Of a stretch of 64,000 nt of DNA, positions 34,139 to 42,447 are shown in pieces. Every line of letters begins with the position of its first letter. Position 1 is the first letter of the stretch. This DNA comes from JAOPZW01 sp963764585 (lineage in GTDB: Bacteria > Actinomycetota > Thermoleophilia > Solirubrobacterales > Solirubrobacteraceae). Below the pieces are notes generated by a model that worked only from the letters and a program-made list of their open reading frames with translations, made no database searches and was not told the DNA's origin. The DNA is taken from positions 62,001-126,000 of the forward strand of contig CAVXTB010000007.1 of assembly GCA_963764585.1 (NCBI GenBank), given 5' to 3'. The translations under genes and the position numbers were made by a program.

Positions 34139-36244
34139 ATGACTACGAACGACCACGGCCGCCTCGGCCGTCTCGGGGCCTTCATCCACCGTCACCGCGG
34201 GCGCGTCGTCCTGGCGTGGATTGCGGCGCTCGTCGCCATCATCGCCATCGCCCCGCAGCTCAAGGGCACCTTCCAAGCCGACTTCGCCACCAAGGGCTCG
34301 GAGTCCGAGCGCGCCGCCACGCTGATGGCCCAGCACTTTCCAGGGCGCTCGGGCGACACCGTGCCGGTCGCCTGGAAGGCCGACAACGGCGTGAACGCGC
34401 CCGCCGTCCGCGCGCGCGTGCAGCGCTTCCTGCGGCAAGCCGAGCGCCTCGAGGGCATCGGCGGCGCCCAGCCGCCGCGCGTCTCGCGCGACGGCACGAT
34501 CGCCACGACGACGCTCGAGCTCGACCGCCGCGGCTTTGACGTCCCCGACGAGACCGGCAAGCAGCTCTACGCTCTGGCCAAGGACTCCAGCGGCGACGGG
34601 CTGACGATCGCGGCGGGCGGCTTCCTCGTCCGCAGCGCGGAGGGCGGCGGAAGCCCGGAGGGCATCGGCATGCTGGCCGCCGCCGTCGTGCTGCTCATCG
34701 CGTTCGGGTCGATCGTCGCAGCAGGCCTGCCGCTTGCCGTCGCCGCCTTCGGCCTGGGCATCTCGACGATGCTCATCGGCATCCTCGCCGCCGTCGTCGA
34801 CGTGCCGGACTTCGCGCCCGCGATCGCAGGCCTGCTCGGCATCGGCGTCGGGATCGACTACGCCCTGCTCGTGCTCACCCGGTTCCGCACGACGCTCCAA
34901 GGCGGCGCAGACGTCGAGGGCGCGATCGTCGAGTCGGTCGCCACCGCCGGGCGCAGCGTGCTCGTCGCCGGCACGACGGTGCTGATCTCGGTGCTCGGGC
35001 TGTTCCTCATGGGCGTCGGCTATCTGCAGGGCGTGGCGCTCAGCGCCAGCCTCGCGGTGCTCGTCGTGATGGCTGCGGCCGTGACGCTGCTGCCGGCGTT
35101 GCTGAGCTTCGCCGGCCCGCGGGTCAACCGGCTGCGCCTGCCCTTCCTGGGCCGCACGCTCGCAAGCGAGCGGCCGGCTCCCGCCGCGCGCTGGAGCCGC
35201 CTGATCCAGCGCCGCCCGTGGACCGCGGCGATCGCCGGCGCGGCGATCGTGCTCGCGCTGGCGGCGCCGGTGCTCGGCCTGCGGCTCGGCTTCCCCGACG
35301 AGGGCAACGACCCGGCCGGCAGCATGACGCGCACCGCCTACGACCTCGCCACCGAGGGCTTCGGCCCGGGCGCCAACGGGCCTCTGCTCGTCGTCGCCGA
35401 GACGCCGCGTGGCACGTCGCCGCAGGCGCTCGCGCCGCTCTCGCGCGCCATGCGCGCCGACCCCGACGTCGCTTTCGTCTCGCCAGCGCAGCGCAGCCCC
35501 GACGGGCGCGCGGCGGTGCTCGTGGTCGTGCCGCGCAGCTCGCCGCAGTCCGACGCGACGACAGGCCTCGTCAAGCGGCTGCGCGCAGACGCCGGCCCAA
35601 CCGTGCACGTGGGTGGTCTGACGGCGAGCTTCGTCGACCAGAGCGACCTCGTCTCGCGGCGGCTGCCGCTGTTCATCGGCGGCGTCATCGGCCTGTCGTT
35701 CCTGCTGCTGCTGAGCGCCTTCCGCTCGCCGCTGATCGCGCTGAAGGCCGGCGTGATGAACCTGCTGTCGGTCGGGGCCGCCTACGGCGTCATGGCGCTG
35801 TTCGCGGGCGGCGGCTGGTTCGGCTCGGAGCTGCTGGGCATCGACCGGGCCACGCCGGTGGCCCCGTTCATCCCGGTGATGATGTTCGCGATCCTGTTCG
35901 GGCTATCGATGGACTACGAGGTGTTCCTGCTCTCGCGCGTGCGCGAGGAGTACCTCGGGCACCGCGACACCTCGCGGGCCGTCGCCGAGGGCCTGGCCAA
36001 GACCGCGCGCGTCATCACCGCCGCCGCGGCGATCATGGTCGTCGTCTTCCTGGCCTTCGTGACGAGCGGCACGATCTTCCTCAAGCTGCTGGGGATCGGC
36101 ATGGCGACGGCGGTCCTCGTCGACGCCACCGTCGTGCGGATGGTGCTCGTGCCGGCGCTGATGCAGCTGCTGGGCCGCGCGAACTGGTGGATGCCGCGAT
36201 GGCTGGATCGGGCCGTGCCACGTCTGGCCCCCGACGTTCGGTGA
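34139..36244 (+). CDS. MMPL-family RND transporter
   Basis: 701 residues, the normal size of actinobacterial MMPL exporters. Twelve membrane segments in two halves, each with a long extracytoplasmic loop after the first segment: residues about 15-35, then 35-175 loop; segments 175-320; IAGAAIVLALAAPVLGLRLG near 360; segments from 500 on. Typical motifs are GIGVGIDYALLVLTRFR and ILFGLSMDYEVFLLSRVREE (the D-Y pairs that relay protons), and GTIFLKLLGIGMATAVLVDA. It exports lipids or drugs with proton energy. Following a two-component pair, it may be their target. Confidence 0.92.
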   Translation: MTTNDHGRLGRLGAFIHRHRGRVVLAWIAALVAIIAIAPQLKGTFQADFATKGSESERAATLMAQHFPGRSGDTVPVAWKADNGVNAPAVRARVQRFLRQAERLEGIGGAQPPRVSRDGTIATTTLELDRRGFDVPDETGKQLYALAKDSSGDGLTIAAGGFLVRSAEGGGSPEGIGMLAAAVVLLIAFGSIVAAGLPLAVAAFGLGISTMLIGILAAVVDVPDFAPAIAGLLGIGVGIDYALLVLTRFRTTLQGGADVEGAIVESVATAGRSVLVAGTTVLISVLGLFLMGVGYLQGVALSASLAVLVVMAAAVTLLPALLSFAGPRVNRLRLPFLGRTLASERPAPAARWSRLIQRRPWTAAIAGAAIVLALAAPVLGLRLGFPDEGNDPAGSMTRTAYDLATEGFGPGANGPLLVVAETPRGTSPQALAPLSRAMRADPDVAFVSPAQRSPDGRAAVLVVVPRSSPQSDATTGLVKRLRADAGPTVHVGGLTASFVDQSDLVSRRLPLFIGGVIGLSFLLLLSAFRSPLIALKAGVMNLLSVGAAYGVMALFAGGGWFGSELLGIDRATPVAPFIPVMMFAILFGLSMDYEVFLLSRVREEYLGHRDTSRAVAEGLAKTARVITAAAAIMVVVFLAFVTSGTIFLKLLGIGMATAVLVDATVVRMVLVPALMQLLGRANWWMPRWLDRAVPRLAPDVR

Positions 36245-37869
36245 TGGATGAGGCGCGGGCGGGTGGCTACCATCGCCTCCTGCCCGCGCTCGTGTCCTCA
36301 AGCGATCCAGCCGACCCGCCGAACGGCCGGGACCTGCTGCGAGCGGTTGCCGCGGGCACCGCAACGGCCACCGGGGACGCCTTCTTCCGCTCGCTGACGC
36401 GCCATCTGGCCGAGGCGTTCGATGCCGAGGTCGCGTTCATCTCCGAGCTGATCGGCGACGACCTGGAGCGCGCGCGCGTGATCGCGATCTCGCACACCGG
36501 CGACGACATGCGAGAGGGCTTCGAGTACACGATCGCGAACACGCCGTGCGAGCTCATCCGCGAGCGCGAGCTCGTCAGCATCCCCGAGGGCACGTGCGCA
36601 CGCTTCCCGGAGGACATGTTCACCGTCCGCCACGGCCTCGATGGGTACCTGGCCATCGTCATGCGCGGCGCCGACGGCCAGCGCCTCGGTTACATCGGAG
36701 TGCAGTCGACGCGCCGCCTTGCCGCGGACGAGGACGAGCGTGCGGCGCTGCAGGTCTTCAGCCAGCGCGCTGCCGCCGAGATCGAGCGCCGCCGCCGCGA
36801 GGCGATCCTGAGCGCGCGCGAGGCGGAGGTCGCCGCCTCGCGCGTGCGCATCGTCGAGGCCGCCGACGAGGAGCGCCGGCGGATCGGGCGCAACCTTCAC
36901 GACGGCGCGCAGCAGCGCCTCGTCGCCCTCGGCCATCTCCTCGCGCTTGCCGAGCGCAAGCTCGCCGACGACCCGACGGCCGCCGCGCCGCTGCTCGAGC
37001 AGGCGCGCGAGCAGGCCGGCCTCGCCGGCGACGAGCTGCGCGAGCTCGTGCGCGGGCTGCATCCGGCCGGCCTCGTCGAGCACGGCCTCGGCCACGCGCT
37101 CGCCGCGCTCGCCACGCGCTCGCCGCTGCCGCTGCACGTCGACGCTCTGCCCGAGCGCCGCCTGCCCGGCCCGATCGAGACGACCGTCTACTACCTGGTC
37201 TCCGAGGCGATCACCAACGCGCTCAAGCACGCCGGCGCCTCGGAGGTGCGCGTCGAGGTGCGCCTGCTCGGCCAGCGCCTGCTCGTCGCGGTGCGCGACG
37301 ACGGCCGCGGCGGCGCGACCGCGAGCGCCGGCGGCGGCCTCGCCGGCCTGGCCGATCGCGTCACCGCGGTCGGCGGGACGCTGCGCGTCGACAGCCCGCC
37401 CGGCGAGGGGACGCGCCTGGAGGTCTCGATCACGCTCGCGCCGTGGCGCAGCGCGCGCGAGCCGTTCCTGGAGTTCGGCCACGAGCAGGACGGCGGCCTC
37501 GGCGATCGGCTGCTGCAGATGGTGCTCGACGGGCGCAAGACGGTGACCCTGGCGCTCGCGCGCGAGTGGGACCTGGAGGGCGGGCCGCCGCGGCCGGGAG
37601 CGCGCATCCCGGTGCTCGACGCGTCCGGGACCAAGCGCGCGGTCGTCGAGGTCGACCGCGTGACCGTGGTGCCGTTCGCCGACGTCGAGCACGACGCGCT
37701 CGTCGCCTCGCACGTCGGCGAGTTCCAGGACGCGGAGGAGTGGCGCGCCAGCCAGCGCGCGTTCTACGACGCCTGTCGCGAGGAGGTCGCGCTGCTGCTC
37801 GGCGAGCCAGGGTGGCGGCTGACCGACGACGAGCCGATGGTCGTCACCTGGTTCACCCGCGTGGAGTAG
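36244..37869 (+). CDS. GAF-domain HisKA_3 histidine kinase fused to a C-terminal ASCH domain
   Basis: 541 residues; ATG shares a base with the MMPL stop (TGATG). No membrane segments. Residues about 45-185 form a GAF sensor (AFDAEVAFISELIGDD, SIPEGTCARFPEDM). A coiled coil leads to the H-box RRIGRNLHDGAQQRLVALGH (His about 219), N-box VSEAITNALKHAGA and G-box VRDDGRGG. After LEVSITLAPWRSARE the same frame continues into a separate domain (about 409-541): GDRLLQMVLDGRKTVTLALA, VVEVDRVTVVPFADV and WFTRVE. These match ASCH (PF04266) proteins, RNA-binding or acetylcytidine-hydrolase folds. No internal stop or obvious internal start separates them. The combination is unusual. Confidence 0.85.
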   Translation: MDEARAGGYHRLLPALVSSSDPADPPNGRDLLRAVAAGTATATGDAFFRSLTRHLAEAFDAEVAFISELIGDDLERARVIAISHTGDDMREGFEYTIANTPCELIRERELVSIPEGTCARFPEDMFTVRHGLDGYLAIVMRGADGQRLGYIGVQSTRRLAADEDERAALQVFSQRAAAEIERRRREAILSAREAEVAASRVRIVEAADEERRRIGRNLHDGAQQRLVALGHLLALAERKLADDPTAAAPLLEQAREQAGLAGDELRELVRGLHPAGLVEHGLGHALAALATRSPLPLHVDALPERRLPGPIETTVYYLVSEAITNALKHAGASEVRVEVRLLGQRLLVAVRDDGRGGATASAGGGLAGLADRVTAVGGTLRVDSPPGEGTRLEVSITLAPWRSAREPFLEFGHEQDGGLGDRLLQMVLDGRKTVTLALAREWDLEGGPPRPGARIPVLDASGTKRAVVEVDRVTVVPFADVEHDALVASHVGEFQDAEEWRASQRAFYDACREEVALLLGEPGWRLTDDEPMVVTWFTRVE

Positions 37870-37899
37870 GTTCGGCCCTCCACGACAAGGAGAGGGTCA

Positions 37900-39501
37900 A
37901 TGAGCCAGGCCGACGTCGTCTCGACCCGACCGCTGCCGCCGGGTCTCTCCGAAGCGCAGCTCAGGCGCGCGATCGATGCCTTCACCGCCGCGCTGGGCGC
38001 CGACAAGGTGCTCACGGGCGACGAGGACCTGCGCGAGTTCCGCGACCCCTTCCAGCACGCGACGTGGGACGAGTACACGGCGTCGGCGGTCGTCATGCCG
38101 ACGACGGTCGAGGAGATCCAGGACGTCGTGCGGATCGCCAACGAGCACAGCGTCCCGCTGTGGACGCACGGCACCGGCCGCAACAACGGCTACGGCGGCC
38201 CGGCGCCGCGCGTGCGCGGCTCGGTGATCGTGAGCCTGCGCAACATGAACCGCGTCCTGGAGATCGACGAGGAGCTCGGGTACGCGGTCGTCGAGCCGGG
38301 CGTGCGCTGGTTCGACCTCTACGAGGCGATCAAGGCCGGCGGCCACCGGCTCATGCTCTCCTGCGCCGATCTGGGCTGGGGCAGCGTCGTGGGCAACACC
38401 CTCGACCACGGCGCCACGTATCTGCCCTACGGCCTGGACATGGGCATGCAGTGCGGGATGGAGGTCGTGCTCGCCAACGGCGACGTCATGCGCACCGGCA
38501 TGGGCGCGATGCCCGGCAACAAGTCCTGGCACGTCTACAAGCGCGGCCTGGGGCCGACGCCCGACCAGCTGTTCATGCAGTCCAACTACGGGATCGTCAC
38601 GAAGATGGGCGTCTGGCTGATGCCCTACCCCGAGGTCTACATGCCGCTGTGGCTGCGGGTGTGGAAGGACGACGACCTCGCGGCGGTCGTCGACGTCCTG
38701 CGCACGCTGATGCTCGACGGCACGATCCGGATGGTCCCCCAGATCATCAACACGGTCCTGCTCGGCTCGGTCTTCTCCAGCCGCGACCAGTGGTGGCAGG
38801 AGCCTGGGCCCATCCCCGACACGATCATCGACCGGATGGCGCGCGAGCTGGAGATCGGGCGCTGGTGCATGCGCTTCGCGCTCTACGGCGACGAGGCGGT
38901 CGTCGACCACCGCTTCGCGAAGATCAAGGAGGCCTTCGGGCGCATCGACGGCGCGGAGGTGTGGGGCGCCAAGTGCGCGCCGCAGGACATCCCGGACCTC
39001 GAGCACCCGGCCGAGCGCATCCAGGGCGGCGTGCCCAACCTCGAGTGGAACGCGATGACCGGCTGGTACGGCGGGGAGGAGGGCGGCCACATCGGCTTCT
39101 CCCCGGTGGCGCCGATGACCGGCCGCGACGGCCTCGCGCTGCGCGACCTGCTGCGCGGGATGATCGAGGAGTCCGGCCTGGACTACATGGCCGCGCTGAT
39201 CCCGATCCACGCGCGCAGCTTCATCCACGTCACGATGGTCATCTTCGACACCAGGAACGAGGCGCAGGCGCGCGGCGCCTACGACGTGACCAAGCGGCTC
39301 GTGCGCGAGGCGGCCAAGCAGGGCTACGGCGAGTACCGCGCGCACCTGGACTTCATGGACCTCGCCGCCGACCAGTACAGCTGGGGCGACCACGCCTACC
39401 GGCGGTTCACCCAGACGCTCAAGGACGCGCTGGACCCCAACGGGATCCTCTCGCCGGGCAAGCAGGGGATCTGGCCGCGGCACATGCGCGACGGCGGCTA
39501 G
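37900..39501 (+). CDS. FAD-binding oxidoreductase of the vanillyl-alcohol oxidase / 4-cresol dehydrogenase type
   Basis: 533 residues with AAGGAGAGGG upstream of the ATG. Two-domain VAO fold: N-terminal PCMH-type FAD domain (SAVVMPTTVEEIQDVVRIAN, LWTHGTGRNNGYGG, GWGSVVGNTLDHGATYLPYG) and C-terminal cap with GGHIGFSPVAPMTGRDG and LDPNGILSPGKQGIWP, matching eugenol/vanillyl alcohol oxidase and 4-cresol dehydrogenase. These oxidise para-alkyl phenols; the His of GGHIGF sits near the usual flavin-linking position. Single gene, no PchC-like cytochrome nearby, so an oxidase is more likely than a dehydrogenase. Substrate inferred from family. Confidence 0.88.
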   Translation: MSQADVVSTRPLPPGLSEAQLRRAIDAFTAALGADKVLTGDEDLREFRDPFQHATWDEYTASAVVMPTTVEEIQDVVRIANEHSVPLWTHGTGRNNGYGGPAPRVRGSVIVSLRNMNRVLEIDEELGYAVVEPGVRWFDLYEAIKAGGHRLMLSCADLGWGSVVGNTLDHGATYLPYGLDMGMQCGMEVVLANGDVMRTGMGAMPGNKSWHVYKRGLGPTPDQLFMQSNYGIVTKMGVWLMPYPEVYMPLWLRVWKDDDLAAVVDVLRTLMLDGTIRMVPQIINTVLLGSVFSSRDQWWQEPGPIPDTIIDRMARELEIGRWCMRFALYGDEAVVDHRFAKIKEAFGRIDGAEVWGAKCAPQDIPDLEHPAERIQGGVPNLEWNAMTGWYGGEEGGHIGFSPVAPMTGRDGLALRDLLRGMIEESGLDYMAALIPIHARSFIHVTMVIFDTRNEAQARGAYDVTKRLVREAAKQGYGEYRAHLDFMDLAADQYSWGDHAYRRFTQTLKDALDPNGILSPGKQGIWPRHMRDGG

Positions 39502-39511
39502 CGCGCGTCGC

Positions 39512-41425
39512 TCAGGCGGCCGTCACGGGCGCGAGCAGGTCCGGGGTCTCCGCGGGCAGCTCGGCCGACGGCCGCCCCAGGCCGAAGCCCTGACCGCCGC
39601 GAACGATGGGGCCGGTGCGCAGCTCCGCCGCGCCGGTGCTCTGCAGGAACGCGAGCGTGTCGTCGTCCTCGATGCCCTCGGCGATCACGAACGAGCCGGT
39701 GTGCAGCGCGAAGCTCGCCATCGCGAGCAGCACCGCCCGCGCGCCCGGCTCGCTGGCGGCCGCGGCGACCATGCTGCGATCGAGCTTGACGAACTCCGCG
39801 CCGACGTGGCGCAGCATCTCCAGGCCCGAGTTGCCGGTGCCGACGTCGTCGATCGCAAGCTTGAAGCCCTGCTCGCGCAGCCGCCCCAGGCACTTGACGA
39901 TCGCGTCGATGCGCGCGCCGAAGCGCTCGGTGACCTCGACGACGACCCGCTCTGGCGCCACGTCTGCGCGCTCGACGGCGAGCCTGAGCCAGTCGTTGCC
40001 GTCGGCGTCGAGGTCGAGCGTGTGGGGCGAGAGGTTGATGAACAGCAGCGCGGCGGCCGGGAGCCGCGGCGCGACCTCGAGCGCGCGCGTGGCGCAGAGG
40101 ACGTCGAGCTCGTGCACGCGCCCGATCTGCTCGGCGATGTCGAAGGCCTCGGCGGGGCTCGCGAGACCGTAGGCGGGATCGGGCCGGCTGAGCGCCTCGA
40201 TGCCCAGCAGCGTGCCCGCGTCGAGGTCCCAGATCGGCTGGTAGACGGTCGTGACGCCGTGCTCCTCGATCAGCCGGTGCACGGCGTCGCGCTTGTCGGA
40301 GGTGGTGACGACGACCTCGTCGCTGATGTCCTCGAAGTACGCCGCGCCGCCGCGGCCGTGGCGCTTGGCGTGGTAGAGCGCGGCGTCGGCCTCGGCCCGC
40401 AGCACGTCCGTCGCCTGCCCGGGCCGCAGCGTGGCCACGCCGACGCTGACCGCCGTCTCCCGGTCGGCCAGCCTGGCGACGAGCCTGCCGACGGCCGCCC
40501 GCGCGCCCTGCGCGCCGGTGCCCGAGAGGAGCACTGCGAACTCGTCGCCGCCGATGCGGTACGCGCGGTCGCTGGAGCGCGCCTCGCTCAGGACGTCGGC
40601 GACGCGGCGCAGGACCGCGTCGCCGTGCGGGTGCCCGTAGCGGTCGTTGAGGAACTTGAAGTCGTCGATGTCGAGGACGGCGAGGGTGAGCGCCAGCTCC
40701 TGGCGCTCGGCGAGGGCGACGGCGTGGGCGAGGTCGTCGTGGAAGGCGCGCTGGTTGGGCAGGTCGGTCAGCCCGTCGCGCGCCGCGCGGCGCAGCGCGA
40801 GCCGGTGGCTGCGCATCAGCGCGCGCCCGCCGGCGAGGTAGAACACGGCGCCGCCGACCACGATCGCCAGCAGCCACAGCACCAAGAGCGTGCGCCGCAG
40901 GACGCCAAGGCGGGCGTCGAAGCGGCCGTGGCCGTAGGTGACCTCGAAGGCGTAGCGCCCGTCCGGCAGGTCGACCGGCGCCACGAACTCGAAGTCGCGC
41001 CGATCGGCCGTGGGGTCGCCCTCGCGCCCGGCGTAGGGCTTGCCCCGATCCAGCGTGGCGTCGATCCGCGGGTCCGAGTCGCGCGTTCCGACCGCGGACG
41101 GGTCGGCGCCGGAGGCCCGCACGATGCGCCGGCGGTCGATCAGCAGGGCCTCGCTGGTGCCCGGCCGGCGGCCGATGGTCGCGATCACCTCGCTCACCTG
41201 GTGCAGCGCTTCGCGCTCGTTGTCGGCGGCGCGGCCCGTGGCCTCGAAGCTCGCCACGTCGGCCTGCTGGTTCGTCGCGTAGTCGTGGATCTGACGGCGC
41301 TGCAGCTGGTCGGCCATCACGAAGTAGCCGGCCGTGCCGACGACCGCGAACGCGGCGGCGACCGCGACGATCAGCCGCACGGCGAACGCGCGCGCGGGGG
41401 GAATGGACGGGAGGCCGCGGGGCAC
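39512..41425 (-). CDS. Membrane GGDEF-EAL protein (c-di-GMP synthesis/hydrolysis)
   Basis: 637 residues from GTG 41425 (no other in-frame ATG/GTG/TTG start upstream). Membrane segment near 12-32 (FAVRLIVAVAAAFAVVGTAG), an extracytoplasmic sensor domain to about 165, second segment TLLVLWLLAIVVGGAVFYL, then GGDEF (intact motif IGGDEFAVL near residue 290; substrate site DIDDFKFLNDRYGH) and EAL (YQPIWDL, IEALSRPD, NLSPHTL, EVTERFG, IDDVGTGNSG, KLDRSM). The DDFGTG metal motif reads DDVGTG, which may lower hydrolase activity. So diguanylate cyclase activity looks intact and phosphodiesterase less certain. Convergent with the VAO gene; 41 bases downstream of the hydroquinone reductase. Confidence 0.92.
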   Translation of the reverse strand: MPRGLPSIPPARAFAVRLIVAVAAAFAVVGTAGYFVMADQLQRRQIHDYATNQQADVASFEATGRAADNEREALHQVSEVIATIGRRPGTSEALLIDRRRIVRASGADPSAVGTRDSDPRIDATLDRGKPYAGREGDPTADRRDFEFVAPVDLPDGRYAFEVTYGHGRFDARLGVLRRTLLVLWLLAIVVGGAVFYLAGGRALMRSHRLALRRAARDGLTDLPNQRAFHDDLAHAVALAERQELALTLAVLDIDDFKFLNDRYGHPHGDAVLRRVADVLSEARSSDRAYRIGGDEFAVLLSGTGAQGARAAVGRLVARLADRETAVSVGVATLRPGQATDVLRAEADAALYHAKRHGRGGAAYFEDISDEVVVTTSDKRDAVHRLIEEHGVTTVYQPIWDLDAGTLLGIEALSRPDPAYGLASPAEAFDIAEQIGRVHELDVLCATRALEVAPRLPAAALLFINLSPHTLDLDADGNDWLRLAVERADVAPERVVVEVTERFGARIDAIVKCLGRLREQGFKLAIDDVGTGNSGLEMLRHVGAEFVKLDRSMVAAAASEPGARAVLLAMASFALHTGSFVIAEGIEDDDTLAFLQSTGAAELRTGPIVRGGQGFGLGRPSAELPAETPDLLAPVTAA

Positions 41426-41466
41426 CCCCTTTTCATCGGCACGCCGACGCGCGTGTTGAACCGTAG

Positions 41467-42403
41467 TCAGCCGCGCCCGTGCGGCGCGCTCAGGTCCCAG
41501 TCCAGTGGGCCGCGCGGGATGATGTGCTTGGGGTTGAGCTCGTCGTGCGTCGTGTAGTAATGGACCTTGATCTCGTCGATCGAGGTCGTCTGCGCGATCC
41601 CGGGCACCTGGTAGAGCTCGCGTGTGTAGCCCCAGAGGTTCGGGTGGTCCATCACCCGGCGGCCGTTGAGGCGGAAGTGCGTGTGGTAGACGGGGTCGAA
41701 GCGCAGCAGCGTGACGAAGGCGCGCCAGTCGGCCTCGGTGATCGCGTCGCCGACGAGGTAGCGGCGCTCGGCCAGGATCGCCTCCAGGCGCGCGAGCGCC
41801 GAGAAGACGCCGTCGAACGCCTCGTCGTAGGCCCCCTGCGACCGCGCGAAGCCGGCCCTGTAGACGCCGTTGTTGAGGTCGTCGTAGACCCACGCGTTGA
41901 TGGCGTCGATCTCGGCGCGCAGCGGCTCGGGGCAGAGGTCGACCGACGCGTCGCCCCACTCGTCCCACGCGCGGTTGAGCATCCGCACGATCGTCGCCGG
42001 AGTCGTTGTTGACGATCCGCCCGGTCTCGCGGTCCCACAGCACGGGCACGGTGATGCGGCCCTTGAATGCCGGGTCGCTGGCGTTGTAGGCCTCCGCCAG
42101 GAAGTCCCAGCCGTGCAGGTCGTCGACGAAGCCTTCGCCGCTGAACGCCCAGCCGCGCTCGTCGCGGTACGGGTTGGCGAAGGAGACGGCGATGGCGTCC
42201 TCCAGGCCCTTGAGGTGGCGCGTGATCAGCGTGCGCTGCGACCACGGGCAGGCCCGCGCGACGTACAGGTGGTAGCGGCCCGGCTCGGCCTTGAAGCCCG
42301 AGGAGCCGTCGGCGGTGACGACGTCGTTGAAGCGGCTCTTCTGGCGCACGAAGCGCCCGCCCCGAACCTCGCCATCGGTGCCAGACCTGCTCGTTCGTTG
42401 CAT
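41467..42403 (-). pseudogene. Glutathionyl-hydroquinone reductase (YqjG/Xi-class GST-like), single-base frameshift
   Basis: From ATG 42403 the frame encodes RFVRQKSRFNDVV, the active-site Cys in VARACPWSQRTLITR, FANPYRDERGW and RIVNNDS. At about 41997-42000 an extra base in the CCGG run shifts the frame; removing it gives NNDSATIVRMLNRAWDEWGD and the whole helical domain to the TGA (LCPEPLRAEIDAINAWVYDD, GDAITEADWRAFVTLLRFDP, HPNLWGYTRELYQVPG). Corrected length 311 residues, near the 320-330 of the family. Enzymes of this type reduce glutathionyl or, in actinobacteria, mycothiol-type hydroquinone adducts. Recent lesion or sequencing error. Divergent from the AceE-like gene with 44 bases between starts. 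Confidence 0.85.
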
Positions 42404-42447
42404 GCACAACAGGCTACCCGCCGCCCGCGACGTGCGAAGCTCTTGCG

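Noticed and set aside
36546..39593. 1015-codon plus-strand frame over the kinase and flavoprotein genes
   Set aside because: Out of frame with clear domains of both genes; low-complexity Arg/Ala translation.
39512..42409. Single 965-codon fusion of hydroquinone reductase and GGDEF-EAL protein
   Set aside because: The joined part is a wrong-frame reading after the single-base lesion near 41998. Each protein has its own natural end and start.
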